A stretch of DNA of 44,373 nucleotides from Thiomicrorhabdus cannonii (GCF_013391695.1 NZ_JACBGH010000014.1:1-44373); one strand, 5' to 3'. Shown: positions 26,397-34,224, counted from the stretch's first letter. Notes: generated by a model from the sequence alone, not told the origin. Numbers and translations are program-made.

Positions 26397-26690
26397 TTGA
26401 CAGGGGGTGTATACTATCTGGGCACCTCGAATAACCCCCAATGAGATTCTGCGGAACTTAAAGGCCACTTATTCCAGGCGTGCGTCGCCGACCTTAGTCA
26501 TTCTAAGGTCAAGGCGCACAACACCGAAGAAGTGGTCTTTAAGCCCCGCCCGAGGGGCTTAGCCAAATTTGTCAGCTCTGCGTTGTGAAGTTTTGCAAGG
26601 TCTAGACATTGCTTCAACTTTACGTCTTGATCTGACAAATTTGGCGTTGCCAGAATCCATCGTGGGTTATTCGAGGTGCCCATCTATAAC
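26397..26690 (+). promoter_or_regulatory. sspA promoter split by a MITE-like insertion
   Basis: A consensus -35 TTGACA lies at 26397-26402, on the far side of the inserted element, and TATAAC lies at 26685-26690 directly after it. If the element and one copy of its 4-bp target duplication are removed, the two hexamers are 16 bases apart. That makes a good sigma-70 promoter about 30 bases upstream of the sspA ribosome binding site. In the present arrangement TATAAC has no recognisable -35 at 16-18 bases. Confidence 0.55.
26420..26681. mobile_element. MITE-like non-coding element with 18-bp terminal inverted repeats
   Basis: The ends GGGCACCTCGAATAACCC (26420-26437) and its exact reverse complement (26664-26681) bound a 262-bp segment with no credible gene. 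The segment is flanked on both sides by ATCT (26416-26419 and 26682-26685), which reads as a target-site duplication. Inside are nested inverted repeats: 26458-26470 with 26530-26542 (12 of 13), 26491-26497 with 26503-26509, 26541-26547 with 26554-26560, and 26562-26575 with 26632-26645 (14 of 14). This structure fits a miniature inverted-repeat element mobilised by a transposase elsewhere. I cannot assign the family. Confidence 0.85.
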
Positions 26691-26732
26691 TGTTACGTTT
26701 AATTTTGCCGATAAAGCCAAGGAGTGCTTGCA

Positions 26733-27359
26733 ATGAACGATTTTACAAAACGCTCGACCATGGTGCTGTTCTCTGACCCGAAAGGTGCGAGTTCACACCG
26801 AGTGCGTTTGGTTGCCCAGGAAAAAGACATCCCGATGGAAATCATCTCGGTGGACGAAAGCAATCTGCCGGAAGACCTGCTGGAATTGAACCCTTACGGC
26901 ACCTTGCCGACCCTGGTTGACCGTGAGCTGGTGCTGTACGATCCGCAAGTCATTATCGAATATCTGGACGAGCGTTTCCCGCATCCGCCGTTGATGTCGG
27001 TCGATCCGATCTCCAAGGCGCGTGCGCGTCAGATGCTGCGCCAGATTGAAAAAGAGTGGTATCCGCTGATCGACACCATCAGCAAAAGCGAAAATCAGGA
27101 TGACGTCAAAAAGGCGCGTCGTGAATTGACCGAGCGCCTGATTCAGCTGATTCCGGCGTTTGACCATCAGCCGTTCTTTATGAGCGAGGATTATTCGCTG
27201 GTGGACATCAGTCTGGCGGTATTGATGTGGCGTCTGCCTGCTTTGGGCATCGATCTGCCGAAGTCCGCCAAACCGATCATCGACTATGCTGAAAAAGTGC
27301 TGGAAAGAGAGACTTTTGGCGCCAGCTTGTCGGACGACGAACTGGATATGCGGGACTAA
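26733..27359 (+). CDS. sspA: Stringent starvation protein A
   Basis: A 208-residue glutathione S-transferase-like protein that binds RNA polymerase and helps control stationary-phase and acid stress genes. The thioredoxin-like N-terminal domain contains LFSDPKGASSHRVRLVAQEK, and the NPYGTLPTLVDRELVLYDPQ block is highly conserved. The helical C-terminal domain follows. The ATG at 26733 is preceded by AAGGAG; an upstream GTG at 26724 would place the start on top of that site and is rejected. sspB follows after 4 bases, the usual order. Confidence 0.96.
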   Translation: MNDFTKRSTMVLFSDPKGASSHRVRLVAQEKDIPMEIISVDESNLPEDLLELNPYGTLPTLVDRELVLYDPQVIIEYLDERFPHPPLMSVDPISKARARQMLRQIEKEWYPLIDTISKSENQDDVKKARRELTERLIQLIPAFDHQPFFMSEDYSLVDISLAVLMWRLPALGIDLPKSAKPIIDYAEKVLERETFGASLSDDELDMRD

Positions 27360-27363
27360 GGCC

Positions 27364-27813
27364 ATGATCTCCAATCGCCCCTACATTATCCGTGCGATGT
27401 ACGAGTGGATGGTGGATAACGGCTGGACGCCGCATGTGCAGGTCGATGCGCTCTATCCGGGCATTCAGATTCCGCAGCAGTTTGTGCAGGAAGGCGTGAT
27501 TGTCTTCAATATTGCACCGGCGGCGGTGGTCGGCTTGGATATGGACAATGACAGCTTCGCTTTCAAGGCGCGGTTTCAGGGGGTGGAGCAGGTGGTGCGT
27601 TTTCCGCCGGAAGCGGTCTTGGCGATTTTCGCACGCGAAAACGGCCAAGGCATGCCGTTCCCGCGCGAGCCCTATCCGACTGAAGACAAGCCAGCCAAAG
27701 CGGGCTTAAGTGCGGTTAAAGATGCGGAACCGGATAAGGCCGAAAAAGCCGAAGCGCCGGCCAAACCCGCTAAGAAAGGTGGTAAGAAACCGACGTTGTC
27801 CGTGGTGAAATGA
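27364..27813 (+). CDS. sspB: ClpXP adaptor SspB
   Basis: A 149-residue adaptor that delivers ssrA-tagged proteins to ClpXP. The dimeric substrate-binding domain fills about residues 1-105 (RPYIIRAMYEWMVDNGWTPH, GIQIPQQFVQEGVIVFNIAP). A flexible tail rich in Ala, Lys, Pro and Glu ends in KKPTLSVVK, the short C-terminal peptide that binds ClpX. The start is the ATG after TAAGGCC, 4 bases beyond sspA. Its terminator lies inside the 3' end of the convergent mvaD gene. Confidence 0.95.
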   Translation: MISNRPYIIRAMYEWMVDNGWTPHVQVDALYPGIQIPQQFVQEGVIVFNIAPAAVVGLDMDNDSFAFKARFQGVEQVVRFPPEAVLAIFARENGQGMPFPREPYPTEDKPAKAGLSAVKDAEPDKAEKAEAPAKPAKKGGKKPTLSVVK

Positions 27814-27816
27814 ACC

Positions 27817-28863
27817 TCACGCCTTAAACGGTTGGATGACCTGCATCCCTTCAAAAGCCCGCAAAATCGCGGGCTTTTGTTTTTCCAGAAACAGCAGTTT
27901 CAAGTTCGGCCCGGCATCCATGGTGAAATAGACTTCGATGCCCTGGCGGCGCAGCTCCCAGACTTTATGCATGGCGGCGACCGATTCCGGTTGCCAGTAA
28001 AGTATCGGCGGCCAGGTGGCGATCATGGTGGCGTGCATGGTCAGCGCGTTGTGTTCTGCGGTGGCGCCCAGTTGACTGAAATCCCGCGTCACAATCGCCT
28101 GATGAATCGTCTTCATATCCGCTTCGGCTTTTTGCGGCCAGGCCTGGTAGAGCGCGCAGGTTTCCACCGTTTGCTGCATGCCGGCGGTGGAGCTGACCGG
28201 CTTTTCGCCGATATCGACTTTTAATAATCCCACACAGAATTCCGGCCAATTTTCATCAATGGCTTCGGCATAGCTGTCCAGACCGTCTTGGCGTGTGCCG
28301 CAGTGCCACAGGGCAAAGCCGTCAAACAGCGAGCGGCTGGCGCTGCCGCTGCCGAAGCGCGCCAACAGCGACAGGCTCTTTTTATCCAATTGCCATTGAT
28401 ACAGGTCGTTGAGCGCCAGCACCAAGGCCGCATAACCCGAGGCGGACGATGCCAGACCCGCAGCGGTGGGCACGCTGTTCACGGTGTCGACCTGATAGGC
28501 ATAACCTGGCGGGCGGAAGTAATCCAGAAAACGGCTCAGGCGCTGGGCAAAAGGCGCATCCGCTGTAAGAGTTTGCCCGTTGAGCTGAATTTGGTCTTCT
28601 GCTCCTTCAATCAATGCCAAGCTGGTTTGGGTTCCCAGCCCCGGCAGGCTGATGGAGAGGCTGCCGTTGACCGGCAGGTTCAGCGCCGCATCGCGTTTTC
28701 CCCAGTATTTGCTCAAGGCGATATTGACCGGCGCTTCGCCGAAGCCGCTGGCTTGAGAGGGGCTTAAGGCGTTGGGTGCTTGGCTAATGACCGCCTCCAC
28801 AAACTGTTGCGGCGTCAAAGCGGCATCGGGGCGTTGCAAAAGCGAGGAAAGCGCGGCGTGCAT
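27817..28863 (-). CDS. mvaD: Diphosphomevalonate decarboxylase
   Basis: A 348-residue GHMP-family enzyme that turns mevalonate 5-diphosphate into isopentenyl diphosphate with ATP. The family signature NIALSKYWGKRD (about 47-58) and the ATP-binding loop PTAAGLASSASGYAALVLAL are intact, as is the later FTMDAGPNLKLLFLEK block with its Asp. The start is the ATG at 28863 behind AAAAGGA; the longer reading frame that begins at 28935 would overlap the upstream kinase. It is the last gene of the mevalonate operon. Confidence 0.93.
   Translation of the reverse strand: MHAALSSLLQRPDAALTPQQFVEAVISQAPNALSPSQASGFGEAPVNIALSKYWGKRDAALNLPVNGSLSISLPGLGTQTSLALIEGAEDQIQLNGQTLTADAPFAQRLSRFLDYFRPPGYAYQVDTVNSVPTAAGLASSASGYAALVLALNDLYQWQLDKKSLSLLARFGSGSASRSLFDGFALWHCGTRQDGLDSYAEAIDENWPEFCVGLLKVDIGEKPVSSTAGMQQTVETCALYQAWPQKAEADMKTIHQAIVTRDFSQLGATAEHNALTMHATMIATWPPILYWQPESVAAMHKVWELRRQGIEVYFTMDAGPNLKLLFLEKQKPAILRAFEGMQVIQPFKA
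27853..27885 (+). terminator. Intrinsic terminator of sspA-sspB inside the mvaD coding region
   Basis: AAAAGCCCGC (27853-27862) pairs perfectly with GCGGGCTTTT (27869-27878) around a six-base loop, followed by GTTTTT. It lies 40 bases after the sspB stop and overlaps the last codons of the convergent mvaD gene, where it encodes the KQKPAI region. The stem has A-tracts on the other side and so could also act weakly for mvaD. Confidence 0.85.
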
Positions 28864-28876
28864 GTAGGTATCCTTT

Positions 28877-29857
28877 TTAGCTAAGCGTTTCGGTGGCGGC
28901 GCCCCGCGGCGTTGGTTTGACGGAAAACGAAACATAATCGTTGAGGGCGGTTGGAAGGGTGACCGGCGTATTGCTTAGACCCAAAACACAATCGCCCAAG
29001 CCGGAACCAGAGATTTTGGCACTTCCCATGCCTTCAATAGCACGCAAACCGTAAACCAATTGGGAGAGTTTTGCATCGTTAACGCCCAGGGCATCCATTA
29101 ATCCTTGGTAAACATTGCCAAGTCGGAAAAAAGCCTGCAAATTGCCTGCCTGCAACGCCGCAGTGGCGCTTTGCGTGGTGTCGCCCATCAGGTCGTAGAG
29201 GTTTTTCAACAGGCCGGGTTGCTGCTGCCAGTGGGTCGCGACCTGTTGCAACACCACGGCGGTCGGGGTTTTGTAGCCGCTGTAGAGCAGCGTCAGCTGC
29301 AGCGATTGGCTCAGTTTTTCTGGCAGCGTCTTCAGAACGGCGGCTTGGCCGTCAATCGCCGGTTGATAATAGAGGATGCCGCCGCAGAGGCTCGCGGCCA
29401 GGTCGGTACCCGAACCGCGCCCCTGAATCTTAAGGATGATTTGGTGACCCAGCGCAAACAGGGCGTCGCGATTCAGTTTAGTGTGGCAGATTGTGTTCAA
29501 GCCGTCGAGCATGGCGGCGAGTACGGCGGCGGAGCTGCCGAAGCCGATGGTGGAGGAGAACTCGCTGCGGATTTCAATCTGCAAGCCGTGAGGCAATGAG
29601 TCGGCAAACGCCTTGAGGGCTTCAATCACAAAACGCAGTTGCGGGTGGTCAACCTTTTCGGGCATTTCCCGCAGTTCTTGCAGACTGAAACTGTAATCGG
29701 CGAGTGCCGATTGGATGCAGATCAGAGCGTCATCGCTCGCCTGCCATTCGATTTCCATAAACTGGTCGATGGCGCACGCCAGCGCCGGATGGCCGCAAAC
29801 CACGCTGTGTTCGCCCAGCAGCATAATATTGGCCGGCGCACGGCTAAACCATTTCAC
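28877..29857 (-). CDS. GHMP kinase, probable phosphomevalonate kinase
   Basis: A 326-residue GHMP kinase. The N-terminal APANIMLLGEHSVVCGHPAL and the ATP loop SSTIGFGSSAAVLAAML are clear. The segment GRGSGTDLAASLCGGILYY resembles the G-S-G-x-D-x-A block of phosphomevalonate kinases, while the start resembles mevalonate kinase. As the operon already holds a better mevalonate kinase candidate upstream and has no other candidate for the second phosphorylation, phosphomevalonate kinase is the likely role. I choose the GTG at 29857 because GAGGAG lies 6 bases upstream. It overlaps the preceding gene by 14 bases. Confidence 0.75.
   Translation of the reverse strand: MKWFSRAPANIMLLGEHSVVCGHPALACAIDQFMEIEWQASDDALICIQSALADYSFSLQELREMPEKVDHPQLRFVIEALKAFADSLPHGLQIEIRSEFSSTIGFGSSAAVLAAMLDGLNTICHTKLNRDALFALGHQIILKIQGRGSGTDLAASLCGGILYYQPAIDGQAAVLKTLPEKLSQSLQLTLLYSGYKTPTAVVLQQVATHWQQQPGLLKNLYDLMGDTTQSATAALQAGNLQAFFRLGNVYQGLMDALGVNDAKLSQLVYGLRAIEGMGSAKISGSGLGDCVLGLSNTPVTLPTALNDYVSFSVKPTPRGAATETLS
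29202..29219 (-). repeat. DUS-like dispersed repeat, extended copy
   Basis: Minus strand ACCCGGCCTGTTGAAAAA in the GHMP kinase gene, read as P-G-L-L-K. Confidence 0.8.
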
Positions 29858-30899
29858 AGTGGACTCCTCGGCTGTCGGGTTGCATGGCAAAAAAACGGTA
29901 GCCGTATTGCTCGCAGAGCTGTTTTGGCGGCTGTGCGCTCAGGCAGAGCACGATTCCGGCGTTATCTCCGCTGATGCTGCCGGCACCGCAGATTTTGGCG
30001 GCCGCCTGGTATTGGCGGTTGAGCCGTTCGATAAAGCCGGACACCTTGGCCGGCACCACGCCGATTTGGCAGAGCAGTTGATGGTTGGCGTTAAGGGCCG
30101 TTTTCAATGCGGTTTCGTCTTGCGCCAACCAGGCCTGTTCAATCTGGGCGCTGACGGCGGCAAAGTTTTGCCAGAGTGCCGAGTCGTCGGCAAATTGTCT
30201 AACGGCCGAAACGCATTCACCGGTGCTGCTCTGTGGCGCGCCGGTGTCGATTAGCCAGGCCTGCAGATGCTTGAATTCGCTATGATCGAGCGGATGCGGT
30301 TTTTCGCCCAATTTAAATCTCAACAGGCCGGGGGTGAGCAAAGTAGCGGGATCGATACCGCTGGAGCGGCCGTGCTGGTAGTGCTCGATGTGTTGCGCCA
30401 TTTCTAGCAGTTTGTCGGATTCGAGCGACAGCTGATGGGCATGAAACAACGCAGCTAAGGTGGCCACAATCACTGCGGCGGAGCTGCCTAGTCCGCGACC
30501 CATCGGGGTTTCAGAGTGAAGCTGCAAGTGCCACTGGCCGACGTTGAGCGCATAGTGGCGCTTAAAGACCGCCAGGGTTATCCAGATGAGTTGTTCCGGC
30601 GAGGTGAGCACCGCTTTGATGGAAAGATGGTTTTGCCGAAAGGCTTGAAAGCGTTGCTCGATGGCATCGACTTGCGCTTGCCAGGCGGCTTCATCACACT
30701 GAGCAGCGCATTGCAGATCAGGCAATTGCAGGTTAAATATCAGGCTGTCGGCCGGCGTGAAGGTTAGCGCGCAGCGGGTCGGCAGTTGAATGGCGAGGCT
30801 CAGCGCGGGGCAATGATAGAGCACGGCGTGTTCGCCGCTGAGAATCAGTTTGGCCGGCACCGTGCAATGGCTTTTCATGGTCGTTTCCGCAGCGCTCAT
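29844..30899 (-). CDS. GHMP kinase, probable mevalonate kinase
   Basis: A kinase of up to 351 residues with the mevalonate-kinase pattern: PAKLILSGEHAVLYHCPAL at the start, the ATP loop PMGRGLGSSAAVIVATLAA, and GRSSGIDPATLLTPGLLRF, where the Asp is the expected catalytic base. The C-terminal block KICGAGSISGDNAG is present. It would phosphorylate mevalonate at O5. Two starts are possible: ATG 30899 (12 bases after the mvaS stop) or ATG 30878 (behind GGAAA), and the sequence does not decide. The order mevalonate kinase, second kinase, decarboxylase follows the pathway. Confidence 0.8.
   Translation of the reverse strand: MSAAETTMKSHCTVPAKLILSGEHAVLYHCPALSLAIQLPTRCALTFTPADSLIFNLQLPDLQCAAQCDEAAWQAQVDAIEQRFQAFRQNHLSIKAVLTSPEQLIWITLAVFKRHYALNVGQWHLQLHSETPMGRGLGSSAAVIVATLAALFHAHQLSLESDKLLEMAQHIEHYQHGRSSGIDPATLLTPGLLRFKLGEKPHPLDHSEFKHLQAWLIDTGAPQSSTGECVSAVRQFADDSALWQNFAAVSAQIEQAWLAQDETALKTALNANHQLLCQIGVVPAKVSGFIERLNRQYQAAAKICGAGSISGDNAGIVLCLSAQPPKQLCEQYGYRFFAMQPDSRGVHCEMV
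30315..30332 (-). repeat. DUS-like dispersed repeat, extended copy
   Basis: Minus strand CCCGGCCTGTTGAGATTT in the mevalonate kinase gene, read as P-G-L-L-R-F. Confidence 0.82.
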
Positions 30900-30911
30900 G
30901 GGGGCGGAACC

Positions 30912-32075
30912 TTACTGCGCCTCGTAATAGCGTTTGTGGTCTTGAATGCCGGCGAGTCGGTAAGGCCCTTTGTTGTGGCGCTCGAAGGTGATGTTTTCGA
31001 CATTGTCATCCACCTGATGGTAGAACGCCAGATACTGGGCATAAGTCAGCGGTTGACGGCTGTCGATCTGACGTTGGTGGCTGGCGCTCATCAGCACCTG
31101 CTGATAGCCGGGTTGGATCAGGCCGGTAAAGAACTCGGCCACGCAGCCTGAGCCGTAGCTGAAAAAGCTGACGCGACGGTTTTCGAGGTTCTCTTTGAGG
31201 TTGTCGAGCAAGGAGCAGAAACCGACGAACAGCGACGCGCTGTAACTGTTGCCGACGATGCGGTTGTAGATCTGGCTGGGCCAGGTCTGCGCGCGGAATT
31301 CATCTTCGGTCAGCTTGACGCCGGCCACTTTGGCCAAGGTGTGGTGCGCCTTTTCCGCCATTTTGGTAAAGGGGATGTGGTAGCAGAAGTGGTTGATGTC
31401 GCCAAAGGTGCGACCGGTCTCTTCGGTAAAGTGCTGCCATGCCTGTTTCAGGCTGTTCAGATAGACTTTGGTGGAATATTTGCCGTCCACCAGTGCAGTG
31501 GTGCGCTGGTTGGGACGCCAGAAATCCATCACGTCTTCGGTGTGGTAGCCGGAACCCGGTTCGATGGCGATAATGCGCGGGTTGGCGGTGACCAGCATGG
31601 CGACCGCGCCGCAGCCTTGGGTGGCTTCACCCGAGGTATCGACATCGTATTTGGCGATGTCTGCCGCGACCACCAGAATTTTTTCTTTGGGATTGGCGCG
31701 CACCATCGCCGTGGCCATTTGCAGCGCGGCCGCACCGGCATAACAGGCGTGTTTGAATTCGACGACGCGGCAGCGTGGAGAAAGTTTCAGCAGGCCGTGC
31801 AGAAAGGCGCCGGCCGATTTGGACTGGTCAACCCCGGATTCGGTGGCAAACAGCACTGCGCTGATCTGGTTTTTATCGATCTGCTGTAAAATCGGCGCAG
31901 CCGCTTTCGCCGCCAGGCTCACGACGTCCTCATCGGGGGGCGCAATCGACATCTTCTCCTGACCGATGCCGACAAAATATTTGTCGACATCGATGTGTTT
32001 CTCTTTGGCAAATACATCCAGACCCAGATAGTAGTCGGATGTGGAGAAGTGGATTAAGTCTATGCCTACATTCAT
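30912..32075 (-). CDS. mvaS: Hydroxymethylglutaryl-CoA synthase
   Basis: A 387-residue thiolase-fold enzyme that condenses acetyl-CoA with acetoacetyl-CoA. The catalytic triad is visible with the numbering of the well-studied bacterial enzyme: Glu79 in FATESGVDQSKS, Cys111 in EFKHACYAGAAAL and His233 in FCYHIPFTKMAEKA. This agreement supports the ATG at 32075 over the in-frame TTG seven codons upstream. The gene lies 57 bases after fni and 12 bases before the mevalonate kinase. Confidence 0.95.
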   Translation of the reverse strand: MNVGIDLIHFSTSDYYLGLDVFAKEKHIDVDKYFVGIGQEKMSIAPPDEDVVSLAAKAAAPILQQIDKNQISAVLFATESGVDQSKSAGAFLHGLLKLSPRCRVVEFKHACYAGAAALQMATAMVRANPKEKILVVAADIAKYDVDTSGEATQGCGAVAMLVTANPRIIAIEPGSGYHTEDVMDFWRPNQRTTALVDGKYSTKVYLNSLKQAWQHFTEETGRTFGDINHFCYHIPFTKMAEKAHHTLAKVAGVKLTEDEFRAQTWPSQIYNRIVGNSYSASLFVGFCSLLDNLKENLENRRVSFFSYGSGCVAEFFTGLIQPGYQQVLMSASHQRQIDSRQPLTYAQYLAFYHQVDDNVENITFERHNKGPYRLAGIQDHKRYYEAQ

Positions 32076-32132
32076 ATTACTGTGCAGATCGTTCAAATTC
32101 GGTTGTTAAGGTTTCTTGGGGCATCCGCTGAT

Positions 32133-33146
32133 TTATGGATTCAGCAACAGCGTCTGATTCAGGTGCAGGTCATCCGCCTTGGCTTGCCCCAGCAGGAATT
32201 GCGCGGTGGCGAACTCCTGCCTGAATTGTTCTATTTTTTCGACCACGGCCGTCTCGGACGTCATGGCCGGTGCCAACAAAGGCGCGGCTACCCCGCATAA
32301 TCGGCCGCCCATTATAACAGCTTTTACCATGTCGATGCCGTTTCGTATTCCGCCGCTGGCGATAAACTGCGCCTGCCCTTGATAGGGGCGCGCCAGACGC
32401 AGGCTCTCAAGGGTGGTGAGGCCCCAGTCCTGAAAGGTGAAGCCCAGGCTGTTGTCGGCGCGATGCGCTTCAATCCGGCTCCATGAAGTGCCGCCGCGTC
32501 CGGCCACGTCAAACCAGGTCACACCGGCCTGCAAGCCCAATTCGATATCGGCGGGTGACAGGCCGCTGCCGACCTCTTTCAAAATGACGGGAACATCAAG
32601 TTGCGCCACCAGTTTGACAATCTTATCCGCCAAGCCGCCGAAATGGGTATCACCCTCGGGTTGAATCAATTCTTGAAGCGGATTCAGGTGCAAATAGAGC
32701 GCATCGGCCTGCAGGGTTTCGACCGCGCGGCGCGCTTCATCGACACCAAAACCGTAATTGAGTTGCACCGCACCCAAATTCGCGATTAACGGCACATTCG
32801 GCGCATACTGGCGCAGCTGGAAACTTTGTTGCGCGGCCTCGTCCAGCATCATGGCGCGTTGCGAACCGACCGCCAGCGGCACGCCGCAAGCCTCCGCCGC
32901 CAAAGCCAGATTGCGGTTAATGCCGGCGAGATTATCCGCCGCGCCGCCGGTCATGGAGGCGACCATAAACGGGAAGGCGATGGGTTTGCCCAGAAAGGTC
33001 GTGCGGGTATCGAGCGCGGCGAAATCCAGCTCCGGCAAGGCGCGATGCAGCAGGCGGAGCTGGTCGAAATCGCTTTGGCGTTCGACGTCGGGGTCGTTGA
33101 GGACCGCCTCGATATGGTCTTGCTTGCGCTGGGTGATCTGGCTCAT
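32133..33146 (-). CDS. fni: Type 2 isopentenyl-diphosphate delta-isomerase (FMN-dependent)
   Basis: A 337-residue TIM-barrel flavoenzyme that interconverts IPP and DMAPP. The family blocks RKQDHIEAVLN, ASMTGGAADN, LYLHLNPLQELIQPEGD, ILKEVGSGLS and DVAGRGGTSWSRIE are all present. The RKxDH start and the Gln/Glu of the HLNPLQE region are the substrate- and Mg-binding parts. It starts 3 bases after the mvaA stop, so the two are translationally coupled. The type 2 isomerase usually travels with the mevalonate pathway. Confidence 0.95.
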   Translation of the reverse strand: MSQITQRKQDHIEAVLNDPDVERQSDFDQLRLLHRALPELDFAALDTRTTFLGKPIAFPFMVASMTGGAADNLAGINRNLALAAEACGVPLAVGSQRAMMLDEAAQQSFQLRQYAPNVPLIANLGAVQLNYGFGVDEARRAVETLQADALYLHLNPLQELIQPEGDTHFGGLADKIVKLVAQLDVPVILKEVGSGLSPADIELGLQAGVTWFDVAGRGGTSWSRIEAHRADNSLGFTFQDWGLTTLESLRLARPYQGQAQFIASGGIRNGIDMVKAVIMGGRLCGVAAPLLAPAMTSETAVVEKIEQFRQEFATAQFLLGQAKADDLHLNQTLLLNP

Positions 33147-33149
33147 GGT

Positions 33150-34211
33150 TCAGCGCTGCGCTGCGCGCTCCAGTTTGATGTGCGCTTCCATCAGCTCGCC
33201 CGGATTGGTCTGGGCGGCCAGCAAGGAGAGTTCGCCGCACAAGGCGGTCGCCCCGGCAATACAGGCCAAGCGGCGGGCGTTGGCACCGGGCGCGGCATCA
33301 GTATCCGCGCAACCTAGCTGCTGTAGATTCTCCAATACAAAATCCAGTCCTTTGCCGTTGCCGACGGTGCCGACAATCAGATTGGGCAGGGTCGTGGAGA
33401 AATACAGATCGCCCTCGGCGGTCAGCTCGACGTGATTGATGGCCTGCGAGCCTTCGACGATATTGGCGGCATCCTGACCGGTCGCCAGATAAAAACCCAG
33501 CAGCATATTGGCCACATGCGCATTGGCGGAGCGCAATCCGCCGGAAACGATACTGCCGATCAGGTCTTTTTTGATGTGCAGGTCGACAATCGCCTCCGGC
33601 GTGGTTTTGAGGTAACGCTGGCAGAGTTTGCGAGGAATGGTGACTTCGCACACCACATATTTGCCGCGTCCCAAAATGCCGTTGACCGCCGAGACTTTTT
33701 TGTCGGTGCAGTAGTTGGCGGAGATGGAGACATACTCCAAATCGGCGTATTCGTTCAAAATCCACGGAATCAGCTTATCGGCGGCATTGGTGACCATATT
33801 GTGGCCGGAGGCATCACCCGTGGTGAACTCCAGACGCAGGTAGATGAGGTTGCCGACCACCTGGAAGTGGGTGTCAATCAAGGTCGCAAAACGGCTCGAC
33901 TGCGAAACCACCTGCTGCATTTCCGCCTGACGGCTTTGCAGCTGTTGCAGGCGCTGTGCGGCGATGCCGGCATGCGCGGCCTGCAATAGAATCGAGCGCG
34001 TCATGCGTTCGTCGATCACGGTGACGCGGATGCCGCCGGATTTGGCAGTGACACGCGCGCCACGTGCCACCGAGGGCCACAACGGGGTTTCATAAGTCGC
34101 CATCGGCACCATCAAGTCATCCGTTTCAACCTCTCCAATAAGTTTGAAAGGGCCGACGGATTGCATCGGAATGCTGGCGTAATGCATTGGATTTGCTGTG
34201 TGATTTTTCAT
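33150..34211 (-). CDS. mvaA: Hydroxymethylglutaryl-CoA reductase
   Basis: A 353-residue HMG-CoA reductase catalytic domain without membrane anchor. Visible active-site elements are Glu41 in MATYETPLWPS, the GDASGHNM nucleotide-binding segment (132-139), the lysine in NYCTDKKVSAVNGILGRGKY (about 171-172), Asp247 in TGQDAANIVEGSQ and His344 in ELMEAHIKLERA. The NYCTDKK and C-terminal AHxxxxR patterns look closer to the class I-like form than to the classical bacterial class II form. It is the first gene of the six-gene mevalonate operon. A TATAAT lies only 7 bases before this ATG, so a leaderless message or a start at 34187 must be considered. Confidence 0.93.
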   Translation of the reverse strand: MKNHTANPMHYASIPMQSVGPFKLIGEVETDDLMVPMATYETPLWPSVARGARVTAKSGGIRVTVIDERMTRSILLQAAHAGIAAQRLQQLQSRQAEMQQVVSQSSRFATLIDTHFQVVGNLIYLRLEFTTGDASGHNMVTNAADKLIPWILNEYADLEYVSISANYCTDKKVSAVNGILGRGKYVVCEVTIPRKLCQRYLKTTPEAIVDLHIKKDLIGSIVSGGLRSANAHVANMLLGFYLATGQDAANIVEGSQAINHVELTAEGDLYFSTTLPNLIVGTVGNGKGLDFVLENLQQLGCADTDAAPGANARRLACIAGATALCGELSLLAAQTNPGELMEAHIKLERAAQR

Positions 34212-34218
34212 AGCGGCT

Positions 34219-34224
34219 ATTATA
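34219..34224 (-). promoter_or_regulatory. Candidate -10 of the mevalonate operon promoter
   Basis: On the minus strand a perfect TATAAT lies 7 bases upstream of the first mvaA ATG. The -35 region is poor (GTGACG at 17 bases or TTGTGA at 19). If used, transcription would begin at or next to the A of the ATG. Confidence 0.45.

Larger units (their letters stand above)
26263..26732. other. 470-base azoR-sspA intergenic region
   Basis: The divergent gap between azoR and sspA holds an AT-rich azoR-proximal stretch (about 26263-26396), the orphaned TTGACA, the MITE-like element and the sspA leader with its AAGGAG ribosome binding site at 26719-26724. I see no protein-coding or RNA gene in it. Confidence 0.8.

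Noticed and set aside
26397-26415. TTGACA followed by TATACT as a complete promoter on the left side of the element
   Set aside because: The spacer is only 7 bases, so these two hexamers cannot work together.
26498-26683. A 61-codon minus-strand frame inside the MITE-like element
   Set aside because: It lies across nested inverted repeats and ends inside the terminal repeat, and shows no transposase or other motif.
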